Shown: in pieces, positions 23,592-31,198 of the stretch
Layout: every line of letters begins with the position of its first letter
Numbering within the stretch: position 1 is the stretch's first letter
Notes under the pieces: model-generated
Seen by the model: the letters and a program-made list of their open reading frames with translations, nothing else
Told to the model about the DNA's origin: nothing
Databases searched by the model: none
Position numbers and translations under genes: made by a program
Assembly (NCBI GenBank): GCA_005883405.1
Contig: VBGG01000137.1
Coordinates: 1 to 32,668, forward strand
Reading direction: 5' to 3'
Source of the DNA: Chloroflexota bacterium
GTDB taxonomy: Bacteria > Chloroflexota > UBA6077 > CF-72
Length of the DNA stretch: 32,668 nt

Positions 23592-24056
23592 ATGCGCAAG
23601 CATGTACTCGCGGCTCTTTGCGCCAGCGGCGCCCTGCTACTGACCCTCGCACCAGCGACGCTGGCTGCCCCGCTATCGAAGACCGAGGGCGCGCCAGACA
23701 TCGACAAGACTGGCTACTACCTGTGGCATGCCGACGACGGCTTCCATCTCCGCACGCACGGGCCTGGTGCCGAGCACGATTTTGACGCGGTGCTACGCAC
23801 CAGGGGCACCTTCGAGAACGTGGACGCGGTCAAGCTCGAGGGCGATGACCGGGTGGACGTGGTCGACGGCGGCCACCAGCTGAACATCCACTTCCACACC
23901 TTCGACTTCACCGATGGTGTCAACTTCACCGTTCGCGGTGGCGAGCGGCTCCACCTGAGCCTGAAGCTCGACGACAAGCTGGCCCCCACCGAGCAGATCT
24001 TCCTGGGTGCCAAACGCGTGCACGCCAGGAAGAACCCGTTCAGCATCAAGCTGTAA
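23592..24056 (+). CDS. Exported protein of unknown function
   Basis: A 154-residue protein with a typical Sec signal peptide: MRKHVL, a hydrophobic core LAALCASGALLLTLAPA and a likely cleavage at ATLAA-PLS (about residue 26). The mature part is predicted beta-rich, with repeated motifs such as TGYYLWHADDGFHLRTHGPG, AVLRTRGTFENVDAVKLEGD and a closing KRVHARKNPFSIKL. No cysteines remain in the mature domain. It may be a small periplasmic or surface beta-barrel or lectin-like protein; no function can be assigned. The frame is open 20 codons upstream, but ATG 23592 gives the clean signal peptide. Confidence 0.8.
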   Translation: MRKHVLAALCASGALLLTLAPATLAAPLSKTEGAPDIDKTGYYLWHADDGFHLRTHGPGAEHDFDAVLRTRGTFENVDAVKLEGDDRVDVVDGGHQLNIHFHTFDFTDGVNFTVRGGERLHLSLKLDDKLAPTEQIFLGAKRVHARKNPFSIKL

Positions 24057-24085
24057 GGCTTTGCTCTCCTTTTCGAGCAGATTGC

Positions 24086-24291
24086 CATCCTGACGAGGAA
24101 CCCGTGGGCTCCGCTCGCAGGCTCGCTTCGCGCAGGGCAGGCCCGTGTGCTACGCTCGCAGGCTCGTTTCGCGCAGGGCAGGCCCGTGGGCTCCGCTCGC
24201 AGGCTCGCTTCGCGCAGGGCAGGCGACGAAGGATCTATCCAGCTTCTCGTTGCGAGCGTCGGAGTCGCGGATCCTTCGCGAGCTCAGGATG
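24086..24291. repeat. Palindromic element with 8-bp inverted ends, containing 41-bp tandem repeats
   Basis: Inverted ends CATCCTGA (24086-24093) and TCAGGATG (24284-24291) bound about 206 bp. A nested inverted pair CGAAGGATC / GATCCTTCG lies at 24227-24235 and 24270-24278. Together with the internal tandem repeats this fills the gap between the exported-protein gene and the methyltransferase. It looks like a non-autonomous dispersed repeat; no target duplication could be confirmed. Confidence 0.6.
24101..24223. repeat. Three tandem copies of a 41-bp unit
   Basis: Units 24101-24141, 24142-24182 and 24183-24223. Units 1 and 3 are identical; unit 2 differs at a few positions (GTGTGCTACG for GTGGGCTCCG, and CGTTTC for CGCTTC). 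Each begins CCCGTGGGCTCCGCTCGCAG and ends CGCGCAGGGCAGG. Confidence 0.95.
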
Positions 24292-24348
24292 ACACACCGC
24301 CTTGAGAGGAGGGCGACACGGGTACTATCCGCGTACTATCGACGCACA

Positions 24349-25185
24349 ATGACGACTGAGCCCGTGCGGACCTGGGAATCGGCGGAGGCCGCTGAAGTCT
24401 GGCGGCGAAGCGCCGCCCGTCGCGCCCGAACCGTGGCCGCCGCGACCGACAAGATGTTCGAGGCCGCCCGCCTCCGCCCAGGGATGCGGGTCCTCGACCT
24501 CGCTGCCGGCACCGGCGATCAAGCGCTGCTGGCAGCGCAGATCGTCGGCCCGGCTGGCTCGGTGCTGGCTACCGATATCTCGCCGAGCATGCTCGCCGTT
24601 GCGGAGGAGTCCGCCAGGGACGCAGGCCTGTCGAACATCGAGACGCTGGTCGCTGACGCCTCTCGCGTCGAGCTCCCTGACGAGCACTTCGACGCAGCGA
24701 TCTGCCGCTTCGGCTTGATGTTTCTGCCCGACCTGCAGGCGGCACTCGAGCGGGTCCACCGCGCGTTGAAACAGGGCGCCAGGTTTGCCGCGCTGGTCTG
24801 GTCGACTGAAGACAGAAATCCGTACATCAGCCTGCAGATCGACGTGGTGCGCGCGATGGGGCGAGTGCCCTCGCCTCCACCCTCGATTGTGCGCACGGTC
24901 GTGCTCGGCGGGTCGGGGCAGCTCGAGCATGCGCTGCACTCGGCCGGCTTTGGTCTGGTCGAAGTAACAGCGGTGCCGACCCCACGCGATTTTGCCTCAG
25001 TGGACGAGGCGTTCGAGGCGATGCGCTCCAGCTCGCCAGCCCAGGGCGAGCTCACCCGCGCCATGAGCGACCAGGAACGCGAACACTACGCCGCCGAGCT
25101 GAAGCGGCGTCTGGCTTCGTACGTCGAGTCCGACGGCCGCTGCATCCTCCCCGGCGAAGCGCTGCTCGGCTCAGGCACCAAATAG
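24349..25185 (+). CDS. Class I SAM-dependent methyltransferase (UbiE/COQ5-like)
   Basis: A 278-residue methyltransferase. Motif I is RVLDLAAGTGDQALLAAQIV, followed by the acidic ATDISPSMLAVAEESA, then ETLVADASRVELPDEHFDAA and CRFGLMFLPDLQAALERVHR and LKQGARFAALVWS. This order fits small-molecule methyltransferases of the UbiE group. The frame extends upstream through the tandem repeats, but ATG 24349 gives the natural start MTTEPVRTWESAEAAE. Two copies of GTACTATC, 11 bp apart, lie just upstream. The acceptor substrate is unknown. Confidence 0.87.
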   Translation: MTTEPVRTWESAEAAEVWRRSAARRARTVAAATDKMFEAARLRPGMRVLDLAAGTGDQALLAAQIVGPAGSVLATDISPSMLAVAEESARDAGLSNIETLVADASRVELPDEHFDAAICRFGLMFLPDLQAALERVHRALKQGARFAALVWSTEDRNPYISLQIDVVRAMGRVPSPPPSIVRTVVLGGSGQLEHALHSAGFGLVEVTAVPTPRDFASVDEAFEAMRSSSPAQGELTRAMSDQEREHYAAELKRRLASYVESDGRCILPGEALLGSGTK

Positions 25186-25248
25186 CCATTTTGGTCTTCG
25201 CGTGGCGTGGGCGGCCATACTGCCTGGACCGCCTGAGCGGCTGTACGC

Positions 25249-25989
25249 ATGTCTGACGCCGATCTGACTACGCTCGCCAACCAGTTCACCCGCGCCGTCT
25301 TCGATCCGACGGCGCCGCTGCCGACGTTGTGGCCTGGGGGCGCGTGGGGCGTCTTCCTCGTGTTTGTCACCCAGATCGGGGCGGGGATTCCGCTGGGTGT
25401 GATCATGGGGCGCAACGCCGGCCTCTCTCCGGCGGTGATGGCCGCGCTGTACCTGGGTTCCGACGTGGTGCTCGCCCTGGTCATGGAGCCGATGCTCGCC
25501 TTCCTGCGCTGGCTGGGCCGGCGCGTCGAATTCCTGGGGCGGCTGGGCAACAGGCTGGCGCGCTTCAGCGGCGCTGCCGGCTTGCAGGGTGGCGGCGTTC
25601 GCGGCCCGCTCGGGCTGATCCTGTTCAGCTTCAGCGTCTCACCCACGGCAGGACGGGCCGCTTCCGAGACCGCCGGGCACGGCTTCTTTTCAGGCTGGAG
25701 CCTGGCGATCATCGGCGACATGGCCTATTTCGGGCTGATCATGGCATCGACGCTGTGGGTCAGCAGCCTCATCGGCGACGACCGGCTGACGATCGGCGCG
25801 GTCCTGCTGGCGGCGTGGCTGCTGCCGATGCTGATTCGCCGCATGCGGCGCCCGGCACCAGCTTCCGTTCCCGCCGCGCCCCTCCGCGCAGTCGCAGTCA
25901 CCACCCCGTCCGCCTCGCGGCTACCGCGCAAAGCGACGACAACCCACGACGGCCGCCGACGCCGCGCCAGCCGCGGCCTCCATCGTTGA
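25249..25989 (+). CDS. Polytopic membrane protein of unknown function
   Basis: A 246-residue integral membrane protein with about five hydrophobic segments: GVFLVFVTQIGAGIPLGVIM, VMAALYLGSDVVLALVMEPM, GLILFSFSVSPTAGRA, SLAIIGDMAYFGLIMASTLW and LTIGAVLLAAWLLPMLI. The short QIGAGIPLGVIMGRNAGL and ISV-type SFSVSPTAGRAA turns recall small-molecule exporters of the Sm_multidrug_ex type, but I am not confident. The C-terminal 50 residues are basic and low complexity. ATG 25249 lacks a strong ribosome site. It is 63 bp after the methyltransferase gene. Confidence 0.7.
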   Translation: MSDADLTTLANQFTRAVFDPTAPLPTLWPGGAWGVFLVFVTQIGAGIPLGVIMGRNAGLSPAVMAALYLGSDVVLALVMEPMLAFLRWLGRRVEFLGRLGNRLARFSGAAGLQGGGVRGPLGLILFSFSVSPTAGRAASETAGHGFFSGWSLAIIGDMAYFGLIMASTLWVSSLIGDDRLTIGAVLLAAWLLPMLIRRMRRPAPASVPAAPLRAVAVTTPSASRLPRKATTTHDGRRRRASRGLHR

Positions 25990-26038
25990 GTCGTGACGAC
26001 TTGACGCCCGCGGCCGTGCGGCCGCACGATCTCAAGCG

Positions 26039-26209
26039 ATGGTGTTCGGCATCCTGGTCGGCCTGGTGGTCCTCGCCGGCGGACTACTGTTTGCGTTCGG
26101 CCTCATGGGCGATCAGAAGATCCTCATCGCGGCCGGCTTTCTGGTGCTGTCGCTGAGCGCCATCTTTGGCGTCCAGCCGGATTGGCCCATCAGGCGTCGG
26201 CCCGAGTGA
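26039..26209 (+). CDS. 56-residue membrane protein with two predicted helices
   Basis: A short frame from ATG 26039 to TGA 26207-26209. The product starts MVFGILVGLVVLAGGLLFAF, then GLMGDQK, then a second hydrophobic stretch ILIAAGFLVLSLSAIFGV and a basic end PIRRRPE. This helix-turn-helix hairpin composition is hard to get by chance. No clear ribosome site is present. Its 3-prime 126 bp are antisense to the end of the NHL-protein gene, so one of the two reading frames is probably mis-delimited, or both genes truly overlap. It lies 49 bp after the preceding membrane-protein gene. Confidence 0.5.
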   Translation: MVFGILVGLVVLAGGLLFAFGLMGDQKILIAAGFLVLSLSAIFGVQPDWPIRRRPE

Positions 26210-27295
26210 CGCCGCGCGGCGTCGCCGACGACGCGAGAGCACCGCCAGAACCAGCAGCGCCGCCATGCCGCCGATCACGGCCAGGCTGACCAGATCTACG
26301 TCGGCGCCGCTCGGTGGCGGCGGCGCCGTATTCTGCAGGTCGATTCGCTCGATCCCGTCGCTGCCCAGTACGTACACCGACGGCTGGGCCGAAGCACCCA
26401 CCGCAGCCGCCACCTGTTTGGGACTCACCTCAACAGCCGGCCCCGACCCTGGTGCGCCAATCTCACCCAATAACGCGCCCTGAGCCGAGTAGGCCTGCAC
26501 TCGTCGCCGATCGGCATCGGTGACAAACACCCTGCCGAGCTGGTCGATGGCCACGCCGAACGGACGGAACCCGGTCGGCCAGGCGTCGGTAGCCTGGAAG
26601 CTCGCATCCCAGCGCTCGACGCGGTTGTTCTCCCAGTCGGCGACGAAGAAGCTGCTGTCGGGCGCAAACGCGAGCATCATCGGCTGGGTGAACCCGCCGA
26701 TGTCGCTGCCGCTGTGGCCTACCTGTTTGATGAGCTGGCCGTTCGGCGAAAAGACCAGCAGGCGATTGCGGCCGGTGTCGGCGACGTATGCATTGCCATT
26801 GGCATCGACTGCCAGTCCGTTCAATCCATAGGTGCCGTAGGAGGCCAGGTTCACCGTCCCCTGGACGCGGCCTGCCACGTCGAGGCGAAAGAGGCGCGGA
26901 GAGCCGCGATCCACCACGTAGAAGCTGTCGCCGCGAACCGCCACCCCGGCTGGCTCGGCGAGCGCGAAGTTACCCAGCCGTGGGCCCCATTCACTCAGCA
27001 GCTGTCCGCCTGGATCGAAGCGCATCAGCGTCTGACGTTTGGCGTCCGAGACGAACAGATTGCCCGTGGGCTCAACCGCGACAAAGGCGAGCTCGCCACC
27101 TGGCGGCGCGCCCGCACCAACACGCAGCAGCATGTTCGCGGCAATCGCTCGGACGCCGGGCGGCGCGCCGCGATCCGCTCCACCACCGGTCAGCCGCGTC
27201 AGCGGCACTTCGAGGCCTGCCACGTTCGCGAAAATGGCGAGCAGCGCCACCAGTGTCGCCGCGCCGATCAGCCTCCGCGTGCGCTTCACCTGCAC
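26084..27295 (-). CDS. Membrane-anchored NHL-repeat beta-propeller protein
   Basis: An N-terminal anchor VKRTRRLIGAATLVALLAIF is followed by about five to six NHL-type repeats (FVAVEPTGNLFVSDAKRQTL, GVAVRGDSFYVVDRGSPRLF, LNGLAVDANGNAYVADTGRN, PMMLAFAPDSSFFVADWENN, GVAIDQLGRVFVTDADRRRV). A Pro-rich spacer and a second membrane helix (LVSLAVIGGMAALLVLAVLS) come next, then an Arg-rich tail. The propeller would lie outside the membrane; ligand unknown. GTG 27295 is my preferred start: the frame is open to TTG 27319, but that overlaps the divergent gene start. The last ~60 codons include the region antisense to the 56-residue protein. Confidence 0.78.
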   Translation of the reverse strand: MQVKRTRRLIGAATLVALLAIFANVAGLEVPLTRLTGGGADRGAPPGVRAIAANMLLRVGAGAPPGGELAFVAVEPTGNLFVSDAKRQTLMRFDPGGQLLSEWGPRLGNFALAEPAGVAVRGDSFYVVDRGSPRLFRLDVAGRVQGTVNLASYGTYGLNGLAVDANGNAYVADTGRNRLLVFSPNGQLIKQVGHSGSDIGGFTQPMMLAFAPDSSFFVADWENNRVERWDASFQATDAWPTGFRPFGVAIDQLGRVFVTDADRRRVQAYSAQGALLGEIGAPGSGPAVEVSPKQVAAAVGASAQPSVYVLGSDGIERIDLQNTAPPPPSGADVDLVSLAVIGGMAALLVLAVLSRRRRRRAASLGPTPDGPIRLDAKDGAQRQHQKAGRDEDLLIAHEAERKQ

Positions 27296-27318
27296 ACCGC
27301 ATAATTTACGGCCAGTCA

Positions 27319-28032
27319 ATGGAGACCCCGCAGCTCAAGCACTGGCGCACGTTCGGTCCCGCGGAGTGGACGCACGTCAAGGAAGGCGCCATCGGTCTGG
27401 GATTGGGCAGCCTGCTGCCAGTGGCGATCTTCTACCTCGCGTTCAGGACGTTTGGCTTTTCGGCAGCGGTGATCGTCGTCCTGACCTGGTCAGCCGCTGT
27501 CTTCGCGTGGCATTACCGGCGAACCGGTGGCGCGGACGTCTTCAGCGCCACCACCTTTGCGTTCGCGTGCGTCAAGGCGGGCGCAGGCCTGCTCACCCAG
27601 AATCCGTGGCTGTACCTCGCGTGGCCGTCTCTGGAGAACGTGATCTACGGCACCGCGTTCTTCGGATCCGCCATGCTGGGCCGACCATTGCTGGCGCTCT
27701 ACGCGCAACGGCTATACCCCATTCCACCGGGCGTGCGGCAGTCGGCGACTTTTCGTCGCGCGTTTCTCATCACTTCGGCGGCCTGGCTGGCCGGCCACAG
27801 TCTACGGGCGGTCGTGCGCCTGTGGCTGCTCAACAACCTGCCCCTGGAGCTCTATCTGATCGCGGATACGGTGGCGGGTTGGCCGATAAATATTTCGCTC
27901 GCGACGTTGACCGCCTGGTACCCGCTTCGCGAGCTGCGGCGAGCGGGCTTCATGTCAGTCGCGCCGCGGGAGATCACGGCACTCGACGCTGTGGAGCTGG
28001 CGGTGGAAGAAGCCGCGCCGACGACGGTGTGA
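27319..28032 (+). CDS. VC0807-like integral membrane protein
   Basis: A 237-residue polytopic membrane protein resembling the VC0807/intracellular-septation-A-like group: GSLLPVAIFYLAFRTFGFSA, a basic loop WHYRRTGGADVFSA, then WLYLAWPSLENVIYGTAFFG, GRPLLALYAQRLYPIP and a final stretch LYLIADTVAGWPINISLATL. The function of the family is not established. ATG 27319 is preceded by CATAAT (27300-27305), a possible -10 element about 14 bp upstream, so the mRNA may be nearly leaderless. Its stop overlaps the start of the CYTH gene by 4 bp (GTGA), indicating translational coupling. Confidence 0.75.
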   Translation: METPQLKHWRTFGPAEWTHVKEGAIGLGLGSLLPVAIFYLAFRTFGFSAAVIVVLTWSAAVFAWHYRRTGGADVFSATTFAFACVKAGAGLLTQNPWLYLAWPSLENVIYGTAFFGSAMLGRPLLALYAQRLYPIPPGVRQSATFRRAFLITSAAWLAGHSLRAVVRLWLLNNLPLELYLIADTVAGWPINISLATLTAWYPLRELRRAGFMSVAPREITALDAVELAVEEAAPTTV

Positions 28033-28742
28033 AAGACGACAACGACAACAAGGAACGCGAGCTCAAGCTTGTCCCCGCCGACGAGGGGTTGCTGGATCGG
28101 CTCGAGGCTGTCGAACGACTCGGCGAGCTCGGGGTTCGCGGCCGACGCCGCGAGCTGCAGCGCAATAGCTTCTTCGATACCCGATCGCGGGCGCTGAGTC
28201 GCGCGCGGGTTGGCTTCCGACGTCGGACGATCGCGGGCGAACGAATGGCGACGTGGACGCTCAAGGCCGACAGCAAGCTGGAAGGCGGAGTGGCGACCCG
28301 CCTGGAGATTGAGCTGCAGCTCGATGCCGACCTGGCGCCTGCCCTGGCAATCGGCGTGCTACGCGATGCGGCGCGGTCGCGCGGAGCTTCTGCCCTGGCC
28401 GAGGCAGTAAGCGACGCGCTGCGCAGCGATGGACTACCCCTCGCTCGTCCATACGTGGAAACAGAAACGGACCGCCGCATCCTGGATCTCGAGGCGCCCG
28501 CGCGGGGCTGGAAGGTCGAGCTGGCGTTGGACTGCATGCGATTGCTTGGCCACGACTACGCTGACGTGGAGATCGAGGCGGAGCTCAAACGTGGTGACCT
28601 CGATGCGCTGGAAGCTGCTCGACAGGCAATGGCGTCATTGGGCGAAGTCCGCCCCTCAGAGGCTTCAAAGCTGAGCCGCGCGCTCGCGCACCTGGCAAGT
28701 TGCAACTGCGCTCCCTCTCCCTATGGGAGAGGGCAGGGGTGA
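28029..28742 (+). CDS. CYTH-domain protein (triphosphate tunnel metalloenzyme-like)
   Basis: Predicted triphosphate-tunnel enzyme acting on a triphosphorylated substrate with divalent metal. The signature ExExK is E9-x-E11-x-K13 in NKERELKLVP. Later tunnel strands are visible: NSFFDTRSRALSRARVGFRR, TWTLKADSKLEGGVATRLEI and WKVELALDCMRLLGHDYADVEIEAELKRGD. No CHAD domain follows. Start GTG 28029 overlaps the previous stop. The last ten residues (APSPYGRGQG) and the TGA come from palindromic repeat copy B, so the original C-terminus has been replaced. Length is 237 residues. Confidence 0.85.
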   Translation: MKDDNDNKERELKLVPADEGLLDRLEAVERLGELGVRGRRRELQRNSFFDTRSRALSRARVGFRRRTIAGERMATWTLKADSKLEGGVATRLEIELQLDADLAPALAIGVLRDAARSRGASALAEAVSDALRSDGLPLARPYVETETDRRILDLEAPARGWKVELALDCMRLLGHDYADVEIEAELKRGDLDALEAARQAMASLGEVRPSEASKLSRALAHLASCNCAPSPYGRGQG

Positions 28743-28823
28743 GGGTGCCGTATAAGCACGAACGCTCCTGCGGATAAGCCACCCTCACCCGCGCTGCGCG
28801 CGGCCTCTCCCAGAGGGAGAGGC
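28711..28823. repeat. Dispersed palindromic repeat, copy B
   Basis: About 113 bp with the same outer arms as copies A and C and a divergent core. It fills the gap between two convergent genes: its TGA (28740-28742) ends the CYTH gene and its right edge is 5 bp from the stop of the 139-residue gene. Long complementary arms would form a hairpin on both strands. Confidence 0.9.
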
Positions 28824-28828
28824 GATCT

Positions 28829-29248
28829 CTACGCCTTGAGGGCAACGGAGAGCCGCGCGGCGAGCGCTTCCAGCTCGCGGAGGAGGCCGAAGCTGTGCCA
28901 GGTGCCCTTCGCGACCAGCTCGGGGAACGCGGCCATGACCGCCTCTCGCCGCGTGGCGTCCTGGTGATCCTCAGTCCGCGTTGTCTGGCGCACCTCGTCA
29001 GTCGCGAAGCGCAGCGCTTCGAGCAGCAGTCCGACCTCGCTCTCGTCGAGGCTGACCGACGCGCCAGGACTGGCGACGCCGAGCTTGCGCCCGGCCTTCG
29101 CAAGGCTCAAGGCACTGCGCAGACCCTCCGGCCGCGTCGTGTGTGCGAGTGACGCGCCGCGCACCTCCTCTGCACCCTTGAGCAGCTCGAGCTCGCGTCC
29201 GTCGAACCTCAGCCGCAACGAGCACCACCCGTGAGTCTGCTCGTTCAT
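28829..29248 (-). CDS. Small soluble protein of unknown function
   Basis: A 139-residue acidic, mostly helical protein without membrane segments: MNEQTHGWCSLRLRFDGREL, then SLAHTTRPEGLRSALSLAKA, SVSLDESEVGLLLEALRFAT and a final amphipathic helix HSFGLLRELEALAARLSVAL. I do not recognise a family. ATG 29248 overlaps the stop of the upstream membrane-protein gene (ATGA), which fixes the start and shows cotranscription. The frame continues upstream but through the other gene and a repeat tract. The stop is 6 bp from repeat copy B. Confidence 0.7.
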   Translation of the reverse strand: MNEQTHGWCSLRLRFDGRELELLKGAEEVRGASLAHTTRPEGLRSALSLAKAGRKLGVASPGASVSLDESEVGLLLEALRFATDEVRQTTRTEDHQDATRREAVMAAFPELVAKGTWHSFGLLRELEALAARLSVALKA

Positions 29249-29691
29249 TTCGTACGGCGCGACCAGCGCTGGATGATGAAGTACATCACCCCGCTGAGAC
29301 CGGCGAACAGGACCCCGATGGCCAGGTTTTCGGCGAAGTACTGCTCGAATGGCAAGGCCCCATTCGGGGGTGGGGCCATGCTGGCGGCGGCGGCGACGAC
29401 CATCGCGTCCAGTAGTGAAGCCAGCACGCCGGCCACAGCGCCGAGGTAGAAGAGACCGGTATCGCGGACCACGATGATGCCCAGGATCGAGAACAGCACG
29501 TAGTTGATCACCTCGTCGGCGCTGCCGATGGCGTTCAGGTCGTCGGGGCTTGCCGTGCGCTGCGACATGGCCTGCGCGCCGAGGTCGACGACGATGACCA
29601 GGCCACCGATCAGCAGGCCCCAGCGCAGGACGGACGGCGGCGGCTGGGTACTCGGCGACCGCCCGCCCCCGGGCGACGGGGCCATGGTCAC
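29245..29691 (-). CDS. Small four-helix membrane protein
   Basis: A 148-residue protein with four hydrophobic segments at about 22-40 (LRWGLLIGGLVIVVDLGAQA), 61-78 (VINYVLFSILGIIVV), 80-104 (LFYLGAVAGVLASLLDAMVV) and 120-141 (ENLAIGVLFAGLSGVMYFII). No family recognised. GTG 29691 is the first start; ATG 29685 two codons later is equally good. It is translationally coupled to the 139-residue gene downstream. A heptanucleotide repeat tract begins 12 bp upstream, where its promoter should be. Confidence 0.7.
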   Translation of the reverse strand: MTMAPSPGGGRSPSTQPPPSVLRWGLLIGGLVIVVDLGAQAMSQRTASPDDLNAIGSADEVINYVLFSILGIIVVRDTGLFYLGAVAGVLASLLDAMVVAAAASMAPPPNGALPFEQYFAENLAIGVLFAGLSGVMYFIIQRWSRRTK

Positions 29692-29703
29692 ACGATCTTA
29701 CGC

Positions 29704-30008
29704 GTTCCGCGTTCCGGGTTCCGCGTTCCGGGTTCCGCGTTCTGGGTTCCGGGTTCCGCGTTCTGGGTTCCGGGTTCGTTCTCGCGTTCGCGCGTTGCGC
29801 GTTGCGCGTTCGGGCCTGCAGCGCGTTGCGCGCTTCTGCCTGCCGCGCGGGGCGCCACCGCGTGGCAGACGCGCACTCGCCCGCGGGTGGGATGTCCTCG
29901 ATGGGCTCTGCCACAACGCACAAGGCACCAACGCGCGGGCCAGAACGCGAGAACGCGCGAACGAACCCGGAACCCAGAACGCGGAACCCGGAACGCGGAA
30001 CCCGGAAC
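29704..30008. repeat. Heptanucleotide tandem repeats in inverted orientation
   Basis: The stretch 29704-29773 is ten consecutive 7-bp units of the form GTTCCGC, GTTCCGG or GTTCTGG. A second block on the opposite strand lies at about 29963-30008. The segment 29711-29756 is, by eye, perfectly complementary to 29963-30008 (46 bp). The 206 bp between them are rich in GCG steps and contain no convincing gene. The whole 336-bp gap 29692-30027 lies between a minus-strand operon and the M20 gene. Confidence 0.9.
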
Positions 30009-30027
30009 GGGCTATACCCTCGAAAAG

Positions 30028-31198
30028 ATGGCGAACGTCCAGCACCTCAAGCAACGCGTCTGTCAGGCGATCGACCGCAGGGCTTCCGAGCTGATCGAGA
30101 CGGCCGATTGGATCCACGCCCACCCCGAAATCGGCCACCAGGAGGTTGAGGCCTCCAGGCGGCTGAGCGGCATGCTGCAGGCCGCGGGCATTCCCGTCGA
30201 GATGGGCACTGCCGGCATGGCCACCGCCTTCAAGGCGGAGCTGGGCGGAAAGCGCGCGGGGCGTCCACGCGTGGCGATCCTGGCGGAGTACGACGCGCTG
30301 CCGGGCCTGGGCCACGGCTGCGGCCACAACCTGATCGGCACGTCGGCAGTTGGCGCAGGCCTCGCGCTGTCGGAGGTCGTTCCAGAGCTGGACGGATCGA
30401 TCTGGGTGCTGGGTACGCCAGCCGAGGAGAGCGCCGCTCCCAACTCCGGCGGCAAGGTCCACATGGTCAACGCCGGCGTGTTCTCGGACGTGGACGCGGC
30501 GATCATGTTTCACCCCGGTACGGAGACCGCGGTCACCATGGACCGCTCGCTCGCGGCGCGAGGCTTCGAGTTCTACTTCCGCGGCCGGGCAGCCCACGCG
30601 GCAGGTGCACCCGAAGAGGGCATCAATGCGCTTGACGCGGTGGTGCTTCTGTACAACGCCATCAGCATGCTCCGCCAGCAGGTCCGCTCGGACGTGCGCA
30701 TCCACGGCATCATCCTCAGCGGTGGCGCGGCGGCCAACATCATTCCCGATTACGCCGCGATCCGCTATCGCACCCGCTCAGATGACTCGGAGTACCTGGC
30801 TGAGGTGGTAGAGCGGGTGATCGCCTGCGCAGAGGGTGCCGCCAGAGCCACCGGCTGCACGCTCGAGTGGAAGGAGTACATGCCCGGCTACGAGAACACC
30901 ATGCCCAACCGCGTGCTCCTGGAGCTGATGACCGAGAACTTGCGCTCGCTAGGCGTCATGGTGAACAACGAACGCCGCCGCAGTGGGCGGGGCTCTCGAA
31001 GTCCCCGGGCATTCCATCGAGTTCCGTGAGGCGGCCGGCTCCGACCAGGGCCGACAGGCCATGCTCTGGGCGGCCAAGGGCCTGGCGATGACCGCCGTCG
31101 ATCTGCTCACCGAGCCAGGTCATCTCAAGCGCGCCAGGGCCGCTTTTGAAGAAGACGCTCGGAAATCTCCCTCTCCCTCTGGGAGAGGGCGCGGGTGA
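30028..31198 (+). pseudogene. M20-family amidohydrolase, disrupted near the C-terminus
   Basis: Related to aminobenzoyl-glutamate/peptide hydrolases of the M20 group. ATG 30028 gives LKQRVCQAIDRRASELIETA; metal-site motifs are AEYDALPGLGHGCGHN (C98, H100), TPAEESAAPNSGGK (E133/E134) and IMFHPGTETA. The first frame stops at 31027-31029 after an unrelated tail (RRRSGRGSRSPRAFHRVP). Family sequence resumes in the +1 frame from about 30986 (VPGHSIEFREAAGSDQGRQA ... KGLAMTAVDLLTEP) to a TGA at 31196. The GSTD-type segment normally found between is missing, so there is a deletion plus frame change, and the last metal-binding His (PGHS) is in the wrong frame. The final residues come from repeat copy C. 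Confidence 0.8.

Noticed and set aside
24145-24348. N-terminal extension of the methyltransferase through the 41-bp tandem repeats
   Set aside because: The extra residues are translated repeat sequence; the natural methyltransferase start is ATG 24349.
29704-30008. Possible CRISPR array at the repeat tract
   Set aside because: The units are contiguous 7-mers with no spacers, and no cas gene is present.
29698-30705. Long minus-strand frames through the heptamer tract and M20 gene (also the extension 29249-29923)
   Set aside because: Products are Arg-Asn-Pro-Glu repeats from the heptamer units or shadows of the M20 gene; no family sequence.
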